From positions 29,594 through 93,593 of the forward strand of contig VZRG01002589.1 in NCBI GenBank assembly GCA_013397435.1: DNA of 64,000 bases, in the 5' to 3' direction. The notes under the pieces were generated by a model. It searched no databases and was not told the DNA's origin. It saw only the letters and a program-made list of their open reading frames with translations. Shown here in pieces: positions 38,941-53,170 of the stretch. Source of the stretch: Erythrocercus mccallii. Its lineage: Eukaryota > Chordata > Aves > Passeriformes > Dicruridae. Numbering within the stretch: the stretch's first letter is position 1; each line of letters starts with the position of its first letter. The position numbers were made by a program, and so were the translations under genes.

Positions 38941-41900
38941 CCTGACAGCAGGGAGTGGAGCAAGGTTGTTGGTTTTACTGGAGTCATTTGGAGGTTTTAT
39001 CTGTGTAATTGAGCTTGTTGCCAAGGGAGCCTTTTCCTTGTGCGTGTGCCTTGAAGTTGGTGAATCCCCAAAGCATGGATGTGCTGTCCCTGGGCAGGTT
39101 GCAGCATGTCCTGTAGATCTTGTGCCTCCTCAGAATGCTGAATTTATTATGCATTTTGTGCACAGCATGTAAGTGCACATTTCCATATGGTAAATCCATG
39201 CTCCCCCACTGCATCTGAAGGTAAAAACCTCTAGAAGCAGATGAGTACCACTGGAGCAGCTCGTGCAATCTATTACTGCTTTCTTTCCTAGGTGTTTTGT
39301 GGAAGTAGGCAGGGACCCTTTGGGCATGAATTCTGGGGAGTGGAACCTGCTTGTAGCTACCTCCTTTCTGAAAGGGCCACCTGGTCTTTCCCTCCTGTCA
39401 CCACAAGTGCCTTTGAGGTGTTAATGGTCTGTGCTTGGACAGGTGACAGGGAGGGGCAAGAACAGGAGGTCTCTGGGCAAGGTGATCAAATGAGGGTCAT
39501 TTCCCTGAGTTTACTCTTGGTTATGTATAAAAAGAGGGTTTGCTGTAACCTGAGGCCTATTGGTTAGAAATCCTTCTTTGTAATAGGAGTCCTCTCTCTA
39601 TGCATATTTATGCAAAATAATTCCATTTCTGGCAAGTCTTGCATGTTGCACCATTTGCTACACTGCCGCTTGTGGTTTGATTCCTTTTTTGTTTGTATTC
39701 CATCTTTTTTCCTGGTATTTGGATTTGCTGTTTTGTCTTGGTTCAGTTGATACTTGTCTCAATTTTGGGTCTGAGGTGCGTCATTTTCATTTATTCATCT
39801 AGTGTTTTTAGTTTTTATAGCTCTTTTCTGTTACATCAAAAGTCAACAGTTTTAAGTTCCAACTGCTATAGCATATGTAGTCTGGCTTCATTATCTCCTG
39901 TTGCCTTAAACTGTAATCTCTAACAAAATTAGGCAACCAGCATGCCAAGTGTGCGTGAGGGGCTGAGTGTGTGGGTCTGTGGGTGTTATTTTGGGGCACT
40001 GATTTTTAGGGCTTAGTGAATGCATTTACTGTGGCTCTGTGCTGATGCTGCCAGGTCAGGTGTCTGTATGTGACTAGTCACCCACAGCCCCTCAGTCAGT
40101 GGGGCTCTCTTGGGGTAAACACAAGCATTACCCAAGGAACCCTCTTGGCTCTCCACGCGTACCTGTTCAGAGCAAGGAGTTACACTGACAGCTCCCTGAA
40201 CACTGACTGTGCATGTGTGTCACACACAGTGGTGAGTGCCAAGGCACTGAGCAGCTTGTCCATGCCAGCTTTGATCAAAGGAAACCTACGCACAAATTCA
40301 GGTTTTACTTACAGCTTTGTCAGTTCTCTGGGAGGTCAAGACAGTCTTTGCTTGCTATCCCTCTGAGAACCTTTGCTCTGATTTTTCTGCTTTTCTTACC
40401 TACTGCTGCCACTGAAGACTGCATTGTCTCAAGTCTGATCCCCAAGTCTGGAGATGAGCCACCTGTCTTTATTTTTCTGTGAATTGCACGATGGCTCTGG
40501 GTTGAAAGTGCAAGTGCCACACCAGTAGGACAGAGTGGGCCCCCAGTGCCCAAGGACACAGCATGTACCATGCAATTCTTTTTGTATGAGAGACAAAAAA
40601 GAGAAGAAATGAGAGGAGCTGCACTGATGCTGCAGTTTGAGATAGTGCTGCAAAAATAATTTAAGTAATTGTATAAAAGAAGCAGAAACAAAATTTAAAG
40701 GTATTCCTTCACATTTCTTCCTTTGGCTCCCCCTTTTTTAAGCCCAGATGGGTTCATTGGCAGTATTTATTAGCACAGTCCATGAGAAGCTGCTATGGTA
40801 TGGCTGAAGGGGCAGTGTGTTGTAACAACAAACAGGAGTAATACTGAATGTGGGAGGGAATTTCTTGGGCCAGCCCTACTTCCACAGGGAGTGTGCTGGG
40901 AACAAATGCTAGGAAACTAGTTATTAACACTCAGGAAAAGCAGCTGATATTTTCCAGGCTCAGAGAAGAATATAGTAGACTTCAGAAACTGTCAAGAGAT
41001 GTGTGACAAGAGTGGGCAAGGATAAAGATACAGAATTATTCTGGGCAAGCCACATGGCACAAAGTAAGATTATTCTGTCTGGAAAGAGGCGGCCAGATGG
41101 AAGAATGGAAAATGCAAGCAGAGGCTTGGGTTTTGCTTTTTCATGTTTCGTAAGAATTGGGTCACATCAAATGGATCTAACAATTGGCAAGTTTAAAACA
41201 CAATTGTTCTTTTATTTTGCAGTGAATAATTAACCCTTGCACACTGCTGCAAGATGATGTAGATATGAAGCTGGTTTAGACTGACACATCCATGAGAGAA
41301 GAAATTTGACGGGATCTTGAGGATGTGGGATAGTAACTCAGAAATATCAGTTTATTCTTGCCCTTTTCTTATGCTTTTCCCTACATGTATAAGCCCTGTT
41401 GGAAAGGTGAACCTGTCTTCTGACTCAGCACTGCTGCTATTTTCTTTAGTGTAAAAAATAGCTCTGGCAATTGCATGTTGTTCTGATATCTACAGCAATA
41501 GAGCTGTTCAAACAAATCTTGTAAATTGGTAGTGCACCAAAAGCCTGGTCATTAAGGTCTGTCAATATTTGGTGTAGTAAATACTTTTTACATTTGGCTA
41601 CATTTTGTTTATGTGCCCTGGAGAATTTTACTGATTGATTAAAATGATTGATACTTCCAGGAACAGGTCTGAATTCATGATGAAATAACAGTGAGATAAT
41701 ATTCTAGATAACTGGTTTTGTGCTGCTGCTTCATGATTCCTCAGCTTGTGTGAAGCTTACACTTTCTTCCCAATTTCTTCTAAGTAGCAGATGGACCCCT
41801 TTTTAAGATTGCTTCTCCTATGGTGTGTGTGTGTTTTGGGAGGCAAAACCTGTGAAAACTGAGTTTTCTGGCAAATTGGATGTTTAGAGATTCATGCTGC

Positions 41901-43157
41901 TTGTTGGATAACGTGATAGTACTGCTAGTCTGCTCATGGCTCAAGGGTGAGTGTAGTGATGTGTGTTAAACATGGAGTGCTTTGGCTCAGTTGAGAGCTC
42001 TGTGTGTCTCTGGTACGTGCACAACTGGTTTGCTGCATCCTTTTCCTCATACACCTGCCAAGGGTCCTCTGGTAATCTTGGGAGTTTGCACTTGGATAAA
42101 CTGGAAACTGCAGAGGGATTTTTCAAGATCTCTCCCTACAGCTACTAATTAAGAAAAACTCTGATTTTTCTGAGATCAAATTGTTTGGATTTTATTGTCT
42201 TTCCTATTGATTCCTTTTCAGCATGGTAGAAGCCAGTTGTGTGGATATGGTGGGGTGTTTGTATGTCTTTGTGGGTTTTTAAATTTAATTTTATGGAAAT
42301 TCATTGTAGACCTGAACTGTCCAGAATAAATGAATCTATTTGCAAAGTATGCTCTAATAACATAATCAGGTTTTTCCTAATGAATGCTGTTGCATGTGCA
42401 GAGCAGAAGAGTTTGTCTTTTCCCTCATAAAAGAAGTAAAGCATAATATTTGATTACATTAAATACACACAATTCCTTACCTACAGTGTTTATGTAGTTG
42501 AGGAGCTTGGAATGTCAGAGATGATAAAAAAATCTGCTGGCTAACTGTAGTTCTGACTCAGTTAAAAACTGAGTTTCCTATCCTGTGATCCAGGTAGCTT
42601 ACAAGCACCCTAAGTCCAGCTTACGTGTATTATTTTATTTATTGTGTATTCCTCATTATATTTTGTTTTCCTGAACTGTTTACAGTGTTCCTGAGTGACT
42701 GAGGTACTACTTTGGCCTTTATAAATACTGAGATATTCACTATGCAATAGTGCATGCAACAATGCAAAATCAATATTTATCCCAAAGTATTTCTACTCAT
42801 CAGTTTTCTGGGAATATATATTGGTCATTCTGAATGGAGTAACAGTGTTTGTTTTTTTCAACACAATTTTAAAACTGAAAAAATGCTCAAAGTAGTTTTG
42901 GGGAATTACAGTAATTTCAGTTTGAACTTGTGTTTATACAATATACTACCAGAAAATGGTGCATATAGTTCTGCTCTCTAACAATATTTGTTCTGTCTCC
43001 ACCTTGAGAGAAGGTGCATAGATTTCTGAATTTGTACACATGTATAATTATGCAAAATAAATGCTCAATTATAAAATTATATTCTGAAAAGAATAAGTAA
43101 TTTACCTTTAATAAAATGCTTTTTGAGAGTCTCTGATAAGTATTCTTTTTTTCTTGA

Positions 43158-43283
<126 letters not shown>

Positions 43284-46200
43284 TAGAATAAATCTGACCT
43301 ACAAACGTGTGTTAATGCAAATGCTGGTAAAGATGGAGGAGACACTTGGATTGGTACTCTTTGTGTGCATGATTTATATAGAAATATTGTCTGCATTCCA
43401 GAATAACTTGATTTAAAGCTTGTTTGTGAAGGGCCACCCTTTCTCTTTCTCACTTTCCTGTCATCATGCTAAAGTGTACAAATCCTCACAGAGACACTCT
43501 ACTCATCAGCAGCAGGAGACAAAAGATCTGGTACTCCAGGTAGGCGTATCTTTATTTTCCCTTTCTGTTTCCTCCCAATTTTTTAATTGCAAAAATCAGT
43601 AGGTAACTATACCTTAACTTTGATATCTTTTTCTTTCTTTTTAGGAAAATGGTTATTTTTTTAAACTGAGAAGGAGGAAGGAGTCAGACTTCAGTTCACT
43701 TCGATTAGCAAGAAGGGTTTCCTGTGGATTAAGCACCAGTGTTATTTGTTCCTCTGTGATATTTTATCACGTCAGCAGCGAATGCTCTGCCTTTTACACT
43801 GCTTAAGCAGTCTCCATTACCAGGCGTGCAGCAGTCAGCCATTCTAGCATTCTGTTGCCACACTGTGCCGTCTAATGAATTTTTCATGTGTTGTCTTTTT
43901 TCAGGAAACTCAGCCTTGAAAAGAAACAGAGCTCCACTCTCTCTGTAGAGCCCAGAACCAAAGTATTTACTGTTTTCTGATGCTTCCTAGAATTTACTTT
44001 GAATAGAGTTGAAAACAACCCACAATTCAGAAATTCTTTTTCTTCATTTTGTATCTGACGTGGGAATACACCTTTAGGCATCAGATGGTCTGGGTAGAAG
44101 TCCCTTTTCTTCCTTTTTTAAGTATAAGGTGAAGTCTTGAGTAGTTAAAAACATCAGAGAAATAAAATAGGAACCATCAGCAGCTTCAGGAACCCCTTTT
44201 CATAGCTGAAGGAAATAAACTTATTTTGTGGATGTCAGGAAAGACTGAAGCTCTGGGAGCATTCTGTGAAAGGGCCGAAGGTTAGGGCTTAGGTTACCAG
44301 CCTGTGTCAATGTCTGTACTGTTACACAGAAGCCGTGAAACATTTTTCAGTTGTGTTTGGCAGCTTATGTGAAAGTAGTTGTAATCTGTGTGCTTTTTCT
44401 TGTTTTTTTAACTCTCTCCTGAAGGTGTATGTGAAAAAAAGCCACCCCACAAGCTTATTTGTAAGAATTTGGACGGCATTAAACCAAAGGCATCCTTGGC
44501 CATATGTTTATATTCTTGTTGATGCAAGCTTTTGGTGAGGGCATGTCATAAATATCTTCATTCCCCTGCTGCTCTCTAATTTACTCTCCCTTTCTTTCTC
44601 CTCATTAGAGAAAGCAGCACTCTGATAAGATTCCTATTTTTTAAACCCCTTGTTGGTGAGTGATGCAGGCTGAATGCCCACTGTCAGCCATATGCTGCTG
44701 GAGCTTCCCAGAAAAGCTTTCTGTTACTGGCTGGGAGGCAGCAGCATTGCGAGTGCCTGATGGCATTGACTTACTTGGCTTTTCTTTGAATAGTGACTTT
44801 ACATTTTCAGTGCTCTACTCTGTGTCCCAGGGCTATCTCTGCTGAGCTTCTTTCAGTGCCTTCTGGTCCCAAACAGCAATAGTAAGAAGGAAGCAAAAAT
44901 TACTTATCCCCCAAGTCTCTAGTGTGTTTGGGAGATTTATTTCTGTGTTGGAATTTTTGCAGTGGCTATAGTAACAGCTGTAGAACAGGGTTAAAATCCT
45001 GGCAAACAGTGCAGTTCTTTCCAGTTTCCAGTAATATGCTTGTTTTCTGGAATAAATAAGAGTTTATCAGAAGAGAGTGGATTTTATTGGTAGTCTGCTT
45101 AGGGTAAAGTGCATACCAAGCTTTCCATAATGGAAATGAGAAATAGGGGGTTGTTTTGTATCTTGTGAGGAAGACCAAGATTCTTTTTCATGGGAAGATC
45201 ATATATTATGACATCTTTTTTTCCCTTTAGAGACTTCATTGACATTCTTGCTTATTTCTATTTCTGATAAATAACAACCCCTTGTGAATCTCAACGACTG
45301 CATTATCTTCCTTAATTTTCTTCTTTTCAGTTTGCTGCACTAATATTGTCTTGGATTCTCCAGCCTCCTTTCCCAAAGTTGGATATAAATGCTGACTGAT
45401 AATATATCTAAATTTGTGATCATTAACTGAAAGGAAGAGGACAACTAACTTGGGATGAAGTTTCTCAGGAAATTGTGATGCTAGGTTTATAAATCTACCA
45501 TTTCAATAGTGCTTAGAATCACTTGATATCCAAATATATGTAAAGTACATTTAGCTTGATATGTCATTCAGAAGTTTTGAGCAGGTGGAAGAGTGTGTGT
45601 CCATTTACTAGCTTTAATTAGAAATTAAGGCACCAAACTGTTTCATTTAGCAACACTCTTGACACTGAAAAAATACCTTTCCGTTTAGAGAAACATTGAT
45701 TTTTATACGTTTATCCCATTCTCTTGGGCAGCACAGATGCTTGAATGAACCTTTTGGCATCTTCCAGCTTTGCTTGTAGCTGCTACTGAAATGAGAAATG
45801 ATGTCTTGTAAATATGAGTAAGCAGGCATATTATGTAAATTGTTAATACTAACAATTGTTAAATTAGCGGCCTTTGCAGGTGAACGTAAAAGATCTGTGC
45901 AATTTAAAATTCAATAAATATGCACCAAATATTCAAGCATGTCTGTCCTTTGTCAACTCTTCTGAGTATCTATTTAATGTATGTCCATTAAAAACATAGG
46001 AGATTAGGTTTTAGTGTGACTCCAGTAATCTTTCTGGTTTTTTAGGGTGCTGTTTGGTGTAAATGAGAAGCTTCTTGCATTGAACCATTAAAACACCTCA
46101 GTTCAATAAGCAGATTTGCATGGGAGTTGTTCACTTGTCACGTCATCTTTCCTCTAGTTCGCCTGCTCAATCTGTACACATTGCCTTTGCTGATTTTGAT

Positions 46201-46421
46201 TACAAAGAAATGAAATGGTTGTGTAAAGAATTTTTCTTTATCTTGCTTGATTTTTTCATTTGAGAATACAGAAAGGTGCCTGCCTTTGACAGCTTGTCTG
46301 TGTAGTCTTTTCCATTGTGTTATGTTGAATATCTGTGGCAGAAAAATGCTTAACAAGGACTGATACATTCACCCATTCACTTTTTGTTTCTGACCCTTTT
46401 AATATGTGTTGCTGCTTCTAG

Positions 46422-46464
46422 AGGGTGGATCTTGTATCAGACAGTAGCTTAGAAAGGTGAAAAG
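46422..46464 (+). other. exon-like segment, possible cryptic or poison exon
   Basis: A pyrimidine-rich tract ending GCTGCTTCTAG precedes 46422, and the segment ends at a consensus 5' splice site AAAG|GTAAGT at 46464/46465. It is 43 bases, so inclusion would shift the frame. Read after the phase-1 end of the 43161-43257 exon, it meets TAG at 46445-46447. It is not part of the known SA1 protein. I infer a possible cryptic exon; there is no transcript evidence. Confidence 0.25.
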
Positions 46465-46989
46465 GTAAGTGTTAAAATACTACTTCTTTGTGGAAAAACA
46501 GCAAAAATGCTGTTTGCAGTCCTTGGAAATAAAACAGGTATGTCTTTTGGTAGTAGGTGTTTATTTTCCATGGGATTTTCAACCTGTAAAGCACATGGTG
46601 TTATATTTACTTTCTTACTTCTAAGTCAGGAGCAAAATTTCAGAGTTTTCATTATTAGGTAACAGGGAACTTTTTGGCATCAGCTTGTTGTAATGATAAA
46701 GCCCTTTTTTCAATTAAAGGCCACTGGACTGGGGCAGTATCCACACTACTGAAATTTCCATCTCCACTGTTGTGCTTTGGTCTGCAGCATTGTGGATCCA
46801 GGCACCCACCTCCCTTGCAGAAGTGTTGCAGATCAGTGTTCAGAGTTTTCTGGGGGGTTTTGTGGGCTCTTTTCCATTGCTTTCTTCTTTGTAGGAACAT
46901 ATTTTTGCTTTTCCCCCTTTTTTATCTTTTTCTTTTGAATGTTTATGTAAAGCACAGCATTGAGTGCCGAGCTCTCTGAGCTGCTTGCA

Positions 46990-47290
46990 AGGAAACTGAA
47001 ATGTCTAATCAGCAATATGTACGTGAGGTCCCAGAAGGATTTATAACTGTGTCAGTGTGATGCTGCATCAGGGCTAATTAGCTCTGCCTCTCAGACTGAG
47101 TAATTAGCTCAGGTATCCTGCTCTGCTGCTATGACAACCAGGCTGTTTCCATTTCTGGAGCTCCCTGGATTTAGAGCTGATTTGGGTATCTGCATGGCTG
47201 TCATCTTGTGCCTTCTGTTATTGATAGAAAACAAACAGAAAGCTCCTCGAGCACTCTGACCTTTCTACATTTTAAAGGCAGAGAGCCATG
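46990..47290. promoter_or_regulatory. candidate intronic enhancer-like element
   Basis: A repeated homeodomain-type site TAATTAGCTC occurs at 47075-47084 and 47101-47110; the first is centred on the palindrome GCTAATTAGC (47073-47082). An RFX X-box-like half site GCTATGACAACC lies at 47128-47139. The stretch is less AT-rich than its surroundings. That it is a regulatory element is inference from motif clustering only. Confidence 0.2.
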
Positions 47291-50200
47291 CTTGTGGAAT
47301 AAATATTTTTTTTCCTAACCAGAAGCAATTAGTGGTTGAAACAGCCTCTTAAGCTGTGAAGGAAAACCAGCCACTGAGTCTGTGGGAGAAAAGAAGCTTT
47401 CTTTTGCAGCGGAAAAGGGTCTCATGTAATTGAAGAGGAAACTACTTGACTGCTTTCAAGTGTACAGTGAAATGATTCCCATTCCTTCTCTCCCATCCAT
47501 CTCCTTCCCTCTCATTTATTTTCTGCTGTGTAAGCCTAAAACCTGTACATTTTTAAGCAAGTTTTCAGAAGTGGTCACCGATGAGCAAATATTCCAGCTG
47601 TTACCTGTCAGCCTGGATTGCTGGTGCTGCTTAAGGCTGGGTTTTACTCTATTGTGAGTAAGCAGAGATCTGTCTGTAACTCTTCCCCCAGGGCTTGAAG
47701 CCAGACTCCTCTGTGGAACTTTGCCTGTGAATCAAACACTTGAGGTTCCACGCTCTCTTCCCACTTCATCCTTGGGTGCCTGGTTGTTCCTCACCTATTC
47801 CAAATCCTCTGTCAAATTCTGATTGAATGGCGCAAACTGAGCCAATATGTACAGGAGTTTTGAGTTAACTTGTTCATGTTTATTAATGTTCTATGAGCTT
47901 AATTAAGGGAAACTAATAGATATCTGCTTTGCCAAAGGAAATTGAAGGCTAAACCCAGGAAAAAGCAGCACAGAGTGGCCATTATATGGTCTGGCAAAAG
48001 CAGTGAACCAGTAAGTGCTTGCTTTGCTGTTGAAAAGAATTACAGAAAGCAAATTAGCCAGGAAATAGTGTTATGTACTCTGATTAATAATATTTTAATA
48101 GGGGATGTAACATGGTAGTTAGAGAAATGGTCTAAAAAATTGTCCATAGTTTTGTTTTGTGATTGATGAAATCATTGTTCTGTACAGGTGGATGTTAGGG
48201 ACCACAAAGAAGACTTTGCTAAATCTGATTCCCTGCATATGGGCCTTTTGCAAGGAACTACTACAGAGAGTGAGAAATGTTGCCGACTTTGGCATGTGTT
48301 AAAAAGCTTTACCTCTTCAGTCATTCAGTTATTAGTAAGAAGTTGGTATCATAAATATTTTGTATTGTGGCCCAGTTAGAAAATACTGCAATTCATTGCA
48401 TTGGAGCTTGTATTTTTATTAAGTGTATAAAGTCTGCTTTCTCACAGTTTCTTCAAAATCCCTCTTTAGTGTGTGAATATAGGGGAGAATGTTGCAAAGT
48501 AAGAACTAATATACATTTTGAAAAATTGTTACTCGTGTAGGATTTAAGTCATAGCAATGTCAAGGATTTCTGAAATATTTTATATGCATAGTATAAAGAA
48601 ATAAATGCACCCCAATAGCTATAAAGCAGTTAAAAACATGCCATTAACCACATTAAAAAATGGGAAGATAAGACTGTAGGATGAAAATGGCGTAATCTTA
48701 ATTTCATGTGTGGTGTAGATAAACAAGAGCTGAACTTTGTACTTCTTGTTTCAGAGCCTTGAGGTAATTTTTACAGTGTGTTTTTTTGAAGTGAAAGCTT
48801 ACAAAATTCAAACTGAAAATAAGATGCAAATGGCTCGAGTGGAAGGTAAATCAGATTACCGGGCATACATTAAATGTTTCATTAATTCGTTAAAAGAATA
48901 TAGGTAGGGTTAAAAGTTCATATCAGACACTTGACAATTAATATGGTTACATCAAAATCAATTTTTTGTGAGGAAGTACAAATAGGTAATATCTGTTGAC
49001 ATAGTGGAAATTAAAGCTTTGGTTTCGTAGTAGTATAGTTTTAAATCCTGTTTGCTGCTGAATGTATTAGTTATTGTCATCTCATGCACTCTTTCTTCCT
49101 TACTATTTCTTTTTCCTCTTCTTTAGTGAAGATTCTTTGGCTATAAGGAAAGTAATGACAATTTCTTTTTTAATTCTTTTAAACTCTGCATGTTACTGTC
49201 TTCTGGGGATGAGAAGGGTTGAATTTTTTTTTTTAAATCCCATCTGAAAGTGTAAAAATGTGTTGAAGTAGTGCAATACATTTTAGAGTCATTTGTGAAC
49301 TAATGGCATCTCTTTCCCAAAAGACATATCCTGCTACTTTCAGAAACAAGTGGGGAAAAAGCCATAGGAATTTACTTTTAGTGCAGGAGACATGAAGGAA
49401 GGGCACACTGGTTTGTGGTTTGAAAATCTGAATGAAATACATGCTGTGCTGAGTTCTGACTGCAGTCCAAGGTTTCCCTCTATGAACTGGTAATAGAAGT
49501 AACAGTAATTTAAGCCAAACAGATTTTTCTTTATTACTTGCTACCTGAATGGATCTAACTATTCACATTGCATGTACAACAGCAGACCAAAAAGTAGCTG
49601 GCTTAATATCAGCTATTAACTAATTTATGGGTATGAATTAATACAAACTTTCAAATAATTTAAAATAAATTTATTGAATTAATTGACAGAACTTGTGGTA
49701 CTAGAATATTTTAGAGCGAATCAATAATGCAGGGAAAGACAAATTAGTTTCGAAATGCATTCTGCACTGCTAGTTCTGTATAATAAGTTAAAATCTCTGC
49801 TGAAAATGAAAGCACTCCTTGTAAGCTTGGAACAAAGTCTGTGTTCTGCCCCTGTGCACTACTAAAGTCAGAGCTTGTAAAATTATTTTTGGCACTGCTC
49901 ATTGGAGAAAAATTGTGCAAGGAGTTCAGATAGTATTGCCTGTTTTCCACTATATTAATTTAATTACATCCATATTGATCTGGGAAATTGCACTACTCAC
50001 GTGTACAGACGTAAAACTTGAGGAGTCTCTCAGACCATGCTTTTAATGCTACAGCTTTTCAAGAGAAGAGCAGTCAATATCTCTTGGTGTTAATAATTCT
50101 GAATAGCTGCTGCCTTACTAGCCAGATCTTTGCCATTTCCTCTTTATGATTTTTTCTGTATTATACAAATTTATTACAGGAGAAACACCCTCTGTACTAA

Positions 50201-51881
50201 GCAGAGGAATAAAAGCCTTAGTCTGCTTTATTTTTGACAGTATTATTCTCAGAGTTGTGAACGAATTATGTCAGTGTATGAGTTTGCTAGCTGTGTGTGA
50301 GATACATTGCTAGATTTACTGTAGATGACAGGTGCTTCCTGAGAAGACAAGAACTAATTATAAAAAGCAACCCAGTACCACTAGATCTTAGATCTTTTCT
50401 GCCTGGATTACAAATTGGAAAAGTACTCATGTCTCTAGCCTTTCCAAAGATGCAAATTCTGCTGAAGGGTTAGTCAGACTTTTTGCAGGCCAGAGGTAGG
50501 AATTAAATTGCAAAAATTATATTTCTCTTAGCAAACACTGTAATTACGGTTCTCTCTCCTTTGCATTAATGAAGCCATAGACTTATTTGATTAAGTGCAG
50601 GGCTGATACACTGCAGTAATTATTTCTGAAGAGAAGGAGATGGGGATGATAAGAAAGGGTCTGTATCCTAATGAGAAAGGGGTATTCTCTGGCACAAAGA
50701 AAGTGATTAAAGCAAATCCAATATTCTGTTAATCTGCAGGCATTCAGTAGTAGCTGGATATAGGAAAAAAAAAAAAGCTTGAGTTTCAAAGAAGAGACAT
50801 CCTAAATTGGAAGAAGTGGACTCTGAAGCAGATCCAGTCCTGCTCACATTCCACCACTGCCTACTTCTTTCCTTATTTATATCACTCTGATCAGATTGTC
50901 TCAGTTGTCTTTAACCTGGACCATCACCAACTGAGCCTTAAAATTCTTCATGTCCTTTTAACTGGAAGTTAGAGCATTTTCTGGCACTGCTGGAGTCAGT
51001 CATTACAGGGCAGAATGGTGTAAATAGCCTTTACCTTGTCTTTTCCTTATTTGCACCGAGCAGGAAGTGTGGTGGAATGTTTCTGGGTGCCTGGAAGGGT
51101 AGGAAGGGGTGTTACAAACGTGCTCCCAACCCTGCAGGAGCAGCCAGGAGTTCCCTGGCCAGCAGCCTCTGTCCCCTTGTTTAAGGACTGATAAACCTGG
51201 AAGGGCTGAGCCCAGTTCTTGGGTGACTGTCACCAGCTCAGACACAGGTGCAGTTTTGCCTTTCTTTCTGGTAATGCCAGTAGCTTAAATTTCAGCTTTG
51301 AGTTACTGATGTTGGCCCTCTACCTTGTAGCATTGGCCCTGGGTGTGAAGGGAAGACGCTTGAAACACCTCAGGCTGATGAGAGCCCTTTCCCTCAGGAG
51401 CAGTCACTGGCCTTTAATAGGCACCATTCCTTGAGGAAATTGGCTTCTACAAAGTCATTACATCATTTTTTGGAAAACCTTTAATGTAATTTGTCAGATT
51501 TACCACAATCTCTACTCTTCATTTTGTTTCTTTCCTTATTGAAATAAATGTTCCGGGTAACTTAAAGTTCTTGTGACTTAGGAAAAAGGGTCTAGAAATA
51601 CTGTCAGCAGCTTATGAGAGTGAAAACAAACCATATATTATTTAGTCACATAGATATAGATGTAGTGGAATTTCACTTTGTGGTGACATGAATAATGGCA
51701 GTTTTCTGTACTATTGGTTCAAACTTTCTTTGCCCCCACTTTGATTTTCAGCTTATGTTCTTCAAGTCACTATAATTAGCCATTCAAAGTGATTTTTTTT
51801 TCATTGGAGGCAGATGTATTTCAAGAAAACAACATCTTTTAAGGTTAACAAAGTATTGCTGTTATTCCTGTGTTCTCACAG

Positions 51882-51952
51882 CCTGCCTTGTAAGCTGCTA
51901 GATTTTTCCTTATGGTGGATAAGACTGAAAAGTGTAAAATTTAAGACATCGG
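51882..51952 (+). other. exon-like segment, possible cryptic or poison exon
   Basis: It is preceded by CCTGTGTTCTCACAG and followed by the consensus donor GTAAGT at 51953. It is 71 bases and not a multiple of three. Entered from the phase-1 donor of the 43257 exon, it reaches TAG at 51899-51901 after six codons. A second, weaker donor (GTAAGC) lies at 51890. Such matches also occur by chance in long introns. Confidence 0.2.
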
Positions 51953-52587
51953 GTAAGTCTGTTTCCACAGATCTCCATAAAACTAGTAGTTTATCACAAT
52001 TAGAGCTGGATTTAACAAGAGCTTTTCTTTCCAGAGTTTTGAATGAAAAGAAATAGAGAATCTCACCAGCTAGAGCATATGTGTTTCCCATGCAAGTCCT
52101 ACTGTAGGCAGTGGTGGTGTGTACCACAGTGTATTTTTAGGGAGCTCCTTTGGTTCTGAGGATATTGCTCACACAACATGTTTGAAGGGATGTCAACCTC
52201 AGTCCTGAAAGTCCTCCTTTCAGATTTGTTTGACAACCAAAAAAGGCATGGAATCCCATGCCATCATGACTGCAGCTGTAAATTGGCCTCTGATCTTTGG
52301 ACTTATCTCACTTCTGGAGTCTGAAACAGTCAAGTTTGCTCAGTGACCTTTCTATTCTTAACTCCATGTCTTGTAACAAGAATTTTGTATTTTATGTGTC
52401 TGTTTTACTTACTGTTTAGAACTAGCTGTAGATTCTCACTTCTTGTTCCCTATCATTAGGACACATAGTGGATATCATTAAAATTCTGTCTTTAGAGCCT
52501 TTGAAGACAATTTACTTATGATCTGCAGCAAGGGGTTATTCTAAAGTTGTGGCCTAACAAAACAAAAATCTTAAGTGATTTTTGCAG

Positions 52588-53170
52588 TTCATAGAACTGT
52601 AAAATGGGTTGAGTGGGAAGGGACCTTAAAGCTCATCTTATGCCATGCCTGCCATGGGCAGGGACACCTTCCACTAGACCAGGTTGATCCAAGTCCCATC
52701 CAACTTGGCTGTGAACACTTCCAGGGATGGGGCAGCCACAGCTTCCTGGGCAACCTGTGCCAGGGTCTTACCACCCTCACAGAGTAGAATTCCTTTGCAA
52801 TATCCCATCTAACCCTGCCCTCTGGCAGTGGGAAGCCATTCCCTGTGTCCTGTCCCTCTGTCCCTTGTCCAAAGTCCCTCTCCAGCCCTCTTAGAGCCCC
52901 TTCAGGCACTGGAAGGGGCTCTGAGGTCTCCCTGGATCCTTCCCTTCAGCTCTCCCAGCCTGGCTCCAGAGCAGAGGGACTCCAGCCCTTGGAGCACCTC
53001 CATGGTCTCCTTTGGACTTGCTCCAGCAGTTCCATGCTGGTCTTGTGTTGGGAGCCCCAGGGCTGGAGGCAGCTCTGCAGTGGTGATCTTACCTGAGCAG
53101 AGGAGGAGAATCCCCTCCTTTGCCCTGCTGCCATGATGTGGGGAGAGCCCAGGATGGGCTCTGTGGGGGA
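52588..53170 (-). mobile_element. CR1 LINE 3' region, antisense, about 580 bp
   Basis: This is the longest CR1 copy in the window. In + strand order it shows GTGGGAAGGGACCTTAAAGC, 'gggcagggacaccttccactagaccaggttg', 'cttccagggatggggcagccacagcttcctgggcaacctgtgccagg', and then the GC-rich inner part ('ccagcccttggagcacctcc', 'ctggtcttgtgttgggagcccc'). The terminal octamers are degraded (TCATAGAACTG). The minus-strand ORF of about 106 codons at 52909-52589 lies in the CR1 3' region and is not the reverse transcriptase. Confidence 0.93.

Noticed and set aside
52589..52909. 106-codon minus-strand frame
   Set aside because: It lies wholly inside the antisense CR1 copy and corresponds to its 3' region, not to a host protein or an intact reverse transcriptase.
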